DNA of 64,000 nt, taken from NCBI RefSeq assembly GCF_958979055.1, contig NC_084894.1, positions 4,593,001 to 4,657,000 on the forward strand. Reading direction: 5' to 3'. The position numbers were made by a program, and so were the translations under genes. Source of the stretch: Alnus glutinosa. Taxonomy: Eukaryota > Streptophyta > Magnoliopsida > Fagales > Betulaceae. Under the pieces are notes generated by a model. It did no database searches, was not told the origin of the DNA, and worked only from the letters and a program-made list of their open reading frames with translations. The stretch's first letter is position 1. Each line of letters opens with the position of its first letter. Shown here in pieces: positions 59,522 to 64,000 of this stretch.

Positions 59522-61013
59522 TATAATTAATTTGTGTACAAATTGTATACACTATCTTTTTTGGGAGTGTTTTGTTTAGTCACTTTTTAAACTGAGAAAT
59601 GATATTTATACATCTCACGTACATTTCTTTTCTAAATTAACCATTGGATTTGTAGGATCCAAAAGACCCACATGTAGGTCTTATAGAACCAATGGTTGAT
59701 TTATAAACCATTTTTCGGTGTTTGGCTTGTACAAAAAATCACAAATATGTTTTATATTTTTATTCAATTATATTAACTTATAAAAATCAATTTTTATTCA
59801 CAAAATAAAATACATTAATGTAAAATAATATAAAAATCATTGGTGATGAGATTTTGTTACTGACAAAACGGATTCTAGCCACTTTCATCGGATTCCAGTT
59901 ACTGTTCCTGGATTTCGGCCTTTATCGCTAGAATCTGGCCATTTTTGCCAGAAGCCGGCCATTCTGGCAAGATCCTGGCTAGATGGTTGGAATCAAATCA
60001 TTCTGGTTGCTAGAATCTGGGTCGGTCGGATTTTGGCGAAGGTGGTCGGAATCCGGCGACAGTGATCGGATATTGTCGGATTCCGACAACCGAATTTCGG
60101 CACCGGCTTGATTCCAGTGGTGGTTGACTACTTGAGCGTGAAGGTTGATTGCTATGTTTAAAAGATGGTCGAATACGTCTGCTGTCTGGGAAAAATAATT
60201 TACGCTTTTAAAAAGCGTAAATCATTTTTCGAAATTTACTAAGCATTTTTTGTCAATCGAAAATCATTTTCAAGTTAACTATTCAAACACCGAAAAATGT
60301 CGAAATCAGTTTTTAGAAAACATTTTATGCCAAAATAAACGGAGCATTACTAGGTGAAACTATAGTGATTTTATGAAAGTTTCAAATTGATTAGTAGCGG
60401 TTTTCTTGGGTTGTTACACTCATAAAGCTATTTGTGAAACCCCAAAAAATCACCTTTTTTTTTTTTTTTTTTTTTTCTAAAAAAATTTTAAATTATGTTT
60501 TTAATTTTTTTGTATTTTTTTTTCTAAATATTTTATGAGGGTATTTTTATCATTTTTTGTATAAAGGGGTACATTGTAATTTATTGGTAGTTTAGGAAGG
60601 ACATTGCTAGAATGGAAAGTTTTGTTTTTTTTTTTGGGTTCTTTTGGGTTGTGGGGGACATTGCAAATTGCTAACTTGAAAGATGTATGTTTACTTTTTT
60701 CAAAATTTTAGCACCTTTCAAAATTTTAACACCCTCTAATTATATGATGATATGTGTCAATAAATTTTAAAAAGTGGTAGGTCTCGAAGGTTAATACGAG
60801 CAATAATGTTCTCACATCGCCTCTCTTGAAAATCTCAATTACCTCAAATAATAATAATTTTTAATTTTTTTTAATTTTTTTTTTAACTTAACTAACATTA
60901 AATTTTCCCCCCTCCTCTCAAAACCAACTAAATGTTCATAAATCCTAAGTAATAATGATGATGCCCACATTAATTTACCATTAGGGTAGCAACAGTACAT
61001 TTTTGTTTTATAT

Positions 61014-61110
61014 AACTGTAAGGGGAGGAGAGATTAGGGGAATGAGGATTGAACTAATAGACTCCGCTTTATGAGCCGTAATCTCTAGTCGATTGAGCTA
61101 CCAATTTAAA
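61014..61110 (-). mobile_element. tRNA-derived SINE-like unit in copy B
   Basis: Same unit as 58000-58100: minus-strand TAGCTCAATCGACTAGAG and TAGTTCAATCC. It has substitutions relative to copy A. Confidence 0.6.
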
Positions 61111-61450
61111 GTCATAATATAATACATTTTTAATCCCCGAGACAATGAGAGTTGAGTAAAATTCTTGGCTGAAGAGTTATTGTTCATCTCCTTCCTTAAT
61201 CATATATCAACCGTTCACCTTAATAATTTGCATAAAGCTTTATTAACGTACATATTCCAAAAACATTGTGGTTGTAGGCATGCATCTTCCTTTTCATTTC
61301 TATCTGCATATATATAATCTTATGAAAAATATGCTAATCTTATTGTTTGGAAATGTAATCTTACATACAAGCATATATGGATTATGATCATCAGCGCACA
61401 TGTCTCATGTTAATTAAAAACGATGGACATTTTATTCGAGTGATCAATAT

Positions 61451-62202
61451 TCACCGAGTCGTCGTCTGTTTTGGCCTAACGACGGCTCCTTTAATTATGA
61501 GTCCGTTTTTCCAATGTCCTCCATGCTGATAAATATCGAAGCACACTTCTCCCGATCCTCCATTCTCGGTCTGGAAGTTGCCGACGTTGAGCTCTATCCA
61601 TTGTTTTCTAGGCTTCTCCGAAAGGCTTAATTGGCGTTCTTGAGTTCTTCCATCTGGGAGTGAAAGTTTAAGTACGATAGGGAGTTCCCACCCAGAGGCC
61701 CCATTTGTCAACTTGACTAAATACACAATTTCATAGACAACTTTTGGCGACAGCTCTGACATGTTCAGTTTTCCTCTCACGTCCAGCCAACAAACATGCG
61801 ACAGTTTTGCTACTTCAATGTTTTCCTCACTGCAAGTTAATTAATACAAGAATTAGAATTTCAGCAGAGAAGATCGCGTGTGATATCATGCAAATACAAA
61901 TTAAGTACGTTCATGGCCTCACCTTGTTTCCTTGAAACAATTCCAAATCCAGTGTTCTTTATTACCCCAAGTGATATAGAGTGACCTTGCGTACAACATG
62001 AAGCAAGAATGGCCAGTCTTCTCATCAGCCCATTTCTTCTGCATAATTAATTATTGAAATAGAAGATAAAAATCAGCTTAATCTCTCTAGTCTCAAATAG
62101 AAACGGTGAAGGGCCAAGGTATTATTGTTGGCCTTTCCTTGTACCCCATGAATGGCCCCTTGGTAATGAAGTCTTGCTATTAAAAAAAAGAAAAAGAAAA
62201 AG

Positions 62203-62241
<39 letters not shown>

Positions 62242-62323
62242 ACCGACCGACCTTCCTTTTGTGCTCTAGGAAAATTTCTCCAGAGTGTGCTTCCTTAAGA
62301 TCTGTTGACGCCCTCATCGCCAT
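61451..62323 (-). CDS. PP2: Phloem protein 2 (PP2-A-type lectin), 3 exons, 188 aa
   Basis: PP2 proteins are chitin-binding, Nictaba-related lectins of sieve elements and companion cells. Minus-strand exons: 62323-62252 (MAMRASTDLKEAHSGEIFLE HKRK), 62038-61923 (KKWADEKTGHSCFMLYARSL then YITWG) and 61829-61451; introns are GT-AG and phases agree (567 nt with stop). The lectin core is complete: ITWG, HWIWNCFKE, VAKLSHVCWLDVRGKLNMSE, VVYEIVYLVKLTNGASGWEL, GGHWKNGLIIKGAVVRPKQ. There is no F-box (as in PP2-B) and no TIR or AIG1 domain, so it is the A class; its size is at the short end of that class. A TATA box lies about 90 bases upstream of the ATG. Intron 1 has an AT microsatellite. No defect is seen. 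Confidence 0.9.
62204..62239. repeat. (AT)n microsatellite in PP2 intron 1
   Basis: About 18 AT units immediately downstream of the exon 1 donor (62250-62251) on the gene strand. Confidence 0.9.
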
Positions 62324-62410
62324 TTCTTTCTCCAGAGTGTTTGCACTGGATTCTCACTTCTTCAATCTTCCACTTTTGGCGTTTATAACTAGCTTTTTCT
62401 CTGGGCAGCC

Positions 62411-62420
62411 GTTTATATAT
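62411..62420 (-). promoter_or_regulatory. TATA box of the PP2 gene
   Basis: On the minus strand the sequence reads ATATATAAAC, 88-97 bases upstream of the PP2 ATG at 62323. This spacing allows a normal ~60-base leader. Confidence 0.55.
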
Positions 62421-62460
62421 GCAGTATTCCACACGATTATTTTTTTCCTCGCTCGCCGGG

Positions 62461-62610
62461 GCTGATACTCTGTGGGATCGTGGAAGGTACCGATCGGTAA
62501 GATTCCTTCCGTTTTGGTCTTAAATCTGATTCTGAGTTAAATTTCAATCGTCAACTATCATTTTCGATCTAAAACGTGTGGACCAGGTCCGTGTTCTTTG
62601 GTTGGCACGC
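62461..62610. repeat. Direct repeat, copy 1 (partner 63459-63600)
   Basis: GTGGGATCGTGGAAGGTACC through TAAGATTCCTTCCGTTTTGG, then GGACCAGGTCCGTGTTCTTT and GGTTGGCACGCGGTGAACT, recurs about 1 kb downstream. Copy 1 lies in the PP2 promoter region. Confidence 0.8.
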
Positions 62611-62929
62611 GGTGAACTCTCATTGCCCTCGTTTGCGTTAGTTATTTTTTTTATTGGGTTAAGTACTTTTTGGCTTGGAGGCCAGTTTCAGGGTGGTTTG
62701 ACCACCCGAGGGGCTAAAATCTATGTTTTTTATTTTATTTTTTTTTAATTTTAACTTTCATTTTATTTTATTTTTTAATTTTTTAATTTTTTTTTCCTTT
62801 GATTTTTAGGATAGCCGAACAACTCCCATACGGAAACTCCCTAATGAATTATAAGTTAGATTTTTTAAAAAATAACTGAAATTTTCTTTCAAACTGGCAA
62901 TCTTATTTATAATAATTTATTTTTGGGGA

Positions 62930-63042
62930 AAAATACAAATATCCTTAAACTACTACTAAATTGTCAATGTCTCCTCTCAAACTACCAAAAAATATCAAAG
63001 ATTCATGCATGGGTAGTTTGAAAGGATTACGTGCACTTTTCT
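62930..63042. mobile_element. Deleted Mutator-like MITE remnant
   Basis: Starts GGGGAAAAATACAAATATCC, has AAACTACTACTAAATTGTCA and CTCTCAAACTACCAAAAAAT, then jumps to GGGTAGTTTGAAAGGATTAC and GTGCACTTTTCT. It has the same arms as the 802-bp element at 56810, with nearly all of the interior lost. Confidence 0.65.
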
Positions 63043-63289
63043 TTTATTTTTGCATAAAAAAGAATTTTCCTTTAAAGATATGATATATTGTCATTTCAAA
63101 ACATAATTTTTGACTATTTTTGACCATGTGACAACTTTTACTTTTACTTTTATTTACTTTTTTTTTTTTTTTTATGAGACCCAGTTTTTATTTTTTGTTT
63201 TTTTATAAATTTTTGTTATTTTAAATTTTTTAATAATTTTTTAGTTTTTTTTTTTTTTTTTAATAGATATAACACAAAATCTCATATTT

Positions 63290-63430
63290 CATTGGATGCT
63301 TCCTATAGAAGTTTCTTCTCCCAAGTTTTAGACCAAGTCAACGAGACAGGGCTGATCAAGCCAACAGCGCCGAGCAAGGCATGCCGCGTAGGGCAGGTGG
63401 CTCTGATCATGTCATAGTATAAGGGATAAG
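63290..63430 (-). repeat. Inverted partial third copy of the A/B segment
   Basis: The complement reads GACATGATCAGAGCCACCTG, CCCTACGCGGCATGCCTTG and AGAAGAAACTTCTATAGGA, matching 55130-55240 and 58853-58970 in opposite orientation. Confidence 0.7.
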
Positions 63431-63458
63431 AAGACTTTGACTAATCGAAGTTAGGACT

Positions 63459-63600
63459 TAGTGGGATCGTGGAAGGTACTGATCAGTAAGATTCCTTCCG
63501 TTTTCGTCTTAAATATTTCAATCCTCAACGTTCATATTATAAAACATTAAAACCTGGGGACCAGGTACGTGTTGTTTGGTTGGCATGCGGTGAACTATGA
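63459..63600. repeat. Direct repeat, copy 2 (partner 62461-62610)
   Basis: GTGGGATCGTGGAAGGTACT, TAAGATTCCTTCCGTTTTCG and GTTGGCATGCGGTGAACTAT match copy 1 with substitutions and a short deletion. It may be the promoter remnant of a lost tandem PP2 copy. Confidence 0.75.
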
Positions 63601-64000
63601 TCTTGTCTTTTCTAATAGCCCAAGTATTATTTATGATAAAAAAATAAAATATAAAAAATAAAAAATAAAAATTTAAAATCACATAAGGCTGTAATGTATT
63701 TATCATTTTTTATTTTATACGAGTAATACTATATATTACATTTTATACTACTAAAGTGTGTTAAATAGGCCATTTGATCGAAATATTTTCATAATACCAT
63801 TGTCATGTGTCCGTGGTAGAGCCAGGATTTTGCTTTACGGGGAGCAAGATTAAAAATTAAAATTAAATAAAAATTAATTAAAAATATTAAAATATAACTA
63901 ACGAAATAAATAAACAATTCAACAAAATTTAATTATTATTTAAAACTTATAAGTGTAACTTGCAATTTATTTTGTTTTCCTTCACGAGTTTTCATATTTC
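63601..64000. other. Right-edge spacer
   Basis: AT-rich. GTGGTAGAGCCAGGATTTTG at about 63813-63832, followed by GGGGAGCAAGATT, looks like the edge of a dispersed element that continues beyond the window. No gene is seen. Confidence 0.35.

Larger units (their letters stand above)
58850..61215. repeat. Segmental tandem duplication, copy B
   Basis: Diverged copy of segment A. It lacks the Mutator-like MITE but carries a TRIM element (59007-59521) that copy A lacks, and an expanded CGGATTCC/GGAATCCG-rich stretch at 59870-60120. No gene is seen in it. It ends shortly upstream of the PP2 3' side. Confidence 0.75.

Noticed and set aside
1..64000. CRISPR arrays, operons or prokaryotic islands
   Set aside because: The direct repeats are tandem satellites, microsatellites or transposon copies; the genes have spliceosomal introns.

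Overview
The window is nuclear DNA from a flowering plant, most likely a woody eudicot (rosid). The evidence is AT-rich spacers, GT-AG introns, a large P-class PPR gene, CC-NB-LRR and phloem-protein (PP2) genes, and a dense load of hAT, PIF/Harbinger, Mutator-like, LINE, SINE and TRIM elements. No prokaryotic or organellar signal is seen.

Layout. 1-2149: spacer with a non-autonomous hAT element (8-bp target duplication) and a near-perfect palindromic MITE. 2150-11068: one 8.9-kb PIF/Harbinger element with unusually long (~280 bp) terminal inverted repeats. It carries a decayed Myb/SANT gene, a decayed DDE transposase, an antisense GRF zinc-finger/membrane-anchor gene and a 5-copy ~153-bp tandem array. 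11556-13745: intact intronless PPR gene (+). 15776-21780: six-exon single-MYB-domain gene of the DRMY1/DP1 type (-), 638 aa, with an in-frame 56-residue tandem duplication. 22.8-27.3 kb: head-to-head partner, proteasome assembly chaperone 1 (+), whose coding exon follows a 3.6-kb 5'-UTR intron holding a truncated LINE and a SINE. 28.4-33 kb: MITE cluster and empty spacer.

33056-53598 is the most unusual part. A CC-NB-LRR gene (-) is cut in two between its NB-ARC and MHD motifs by a ~17.2-kb segment. That segment contains 14 perfectly spliceable, open exons (+) of UTP25/NOF1, the U3 snoRNP-associated pseudo-helicase. The first exon(s) and the last exons of UTP25 are absent from the window. The segment is itself full of LINE, micro-LINE, Mutator-like and SINE insertions.

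53.6-64 kb: spacer built from diverged tandem copies of one segment, each with a tRNA-derived SINE. One copy has gained a Mutator-like MITE and the other a TRIM, so each copy shows the other's empty site. A three-exon PP2-A-type phloem lectin gene (-, 61451-62323) follows.

The genes that look functional (PPR, DRMY1-like, PAC1, PP2) are unrelated housekeeping, regulatory or phloem genes. They form no operon or obvious joint system. The interest lies in the mobile elements and in the NLR/UTP25 chimera. All homology calls are by eye; no database search was run.
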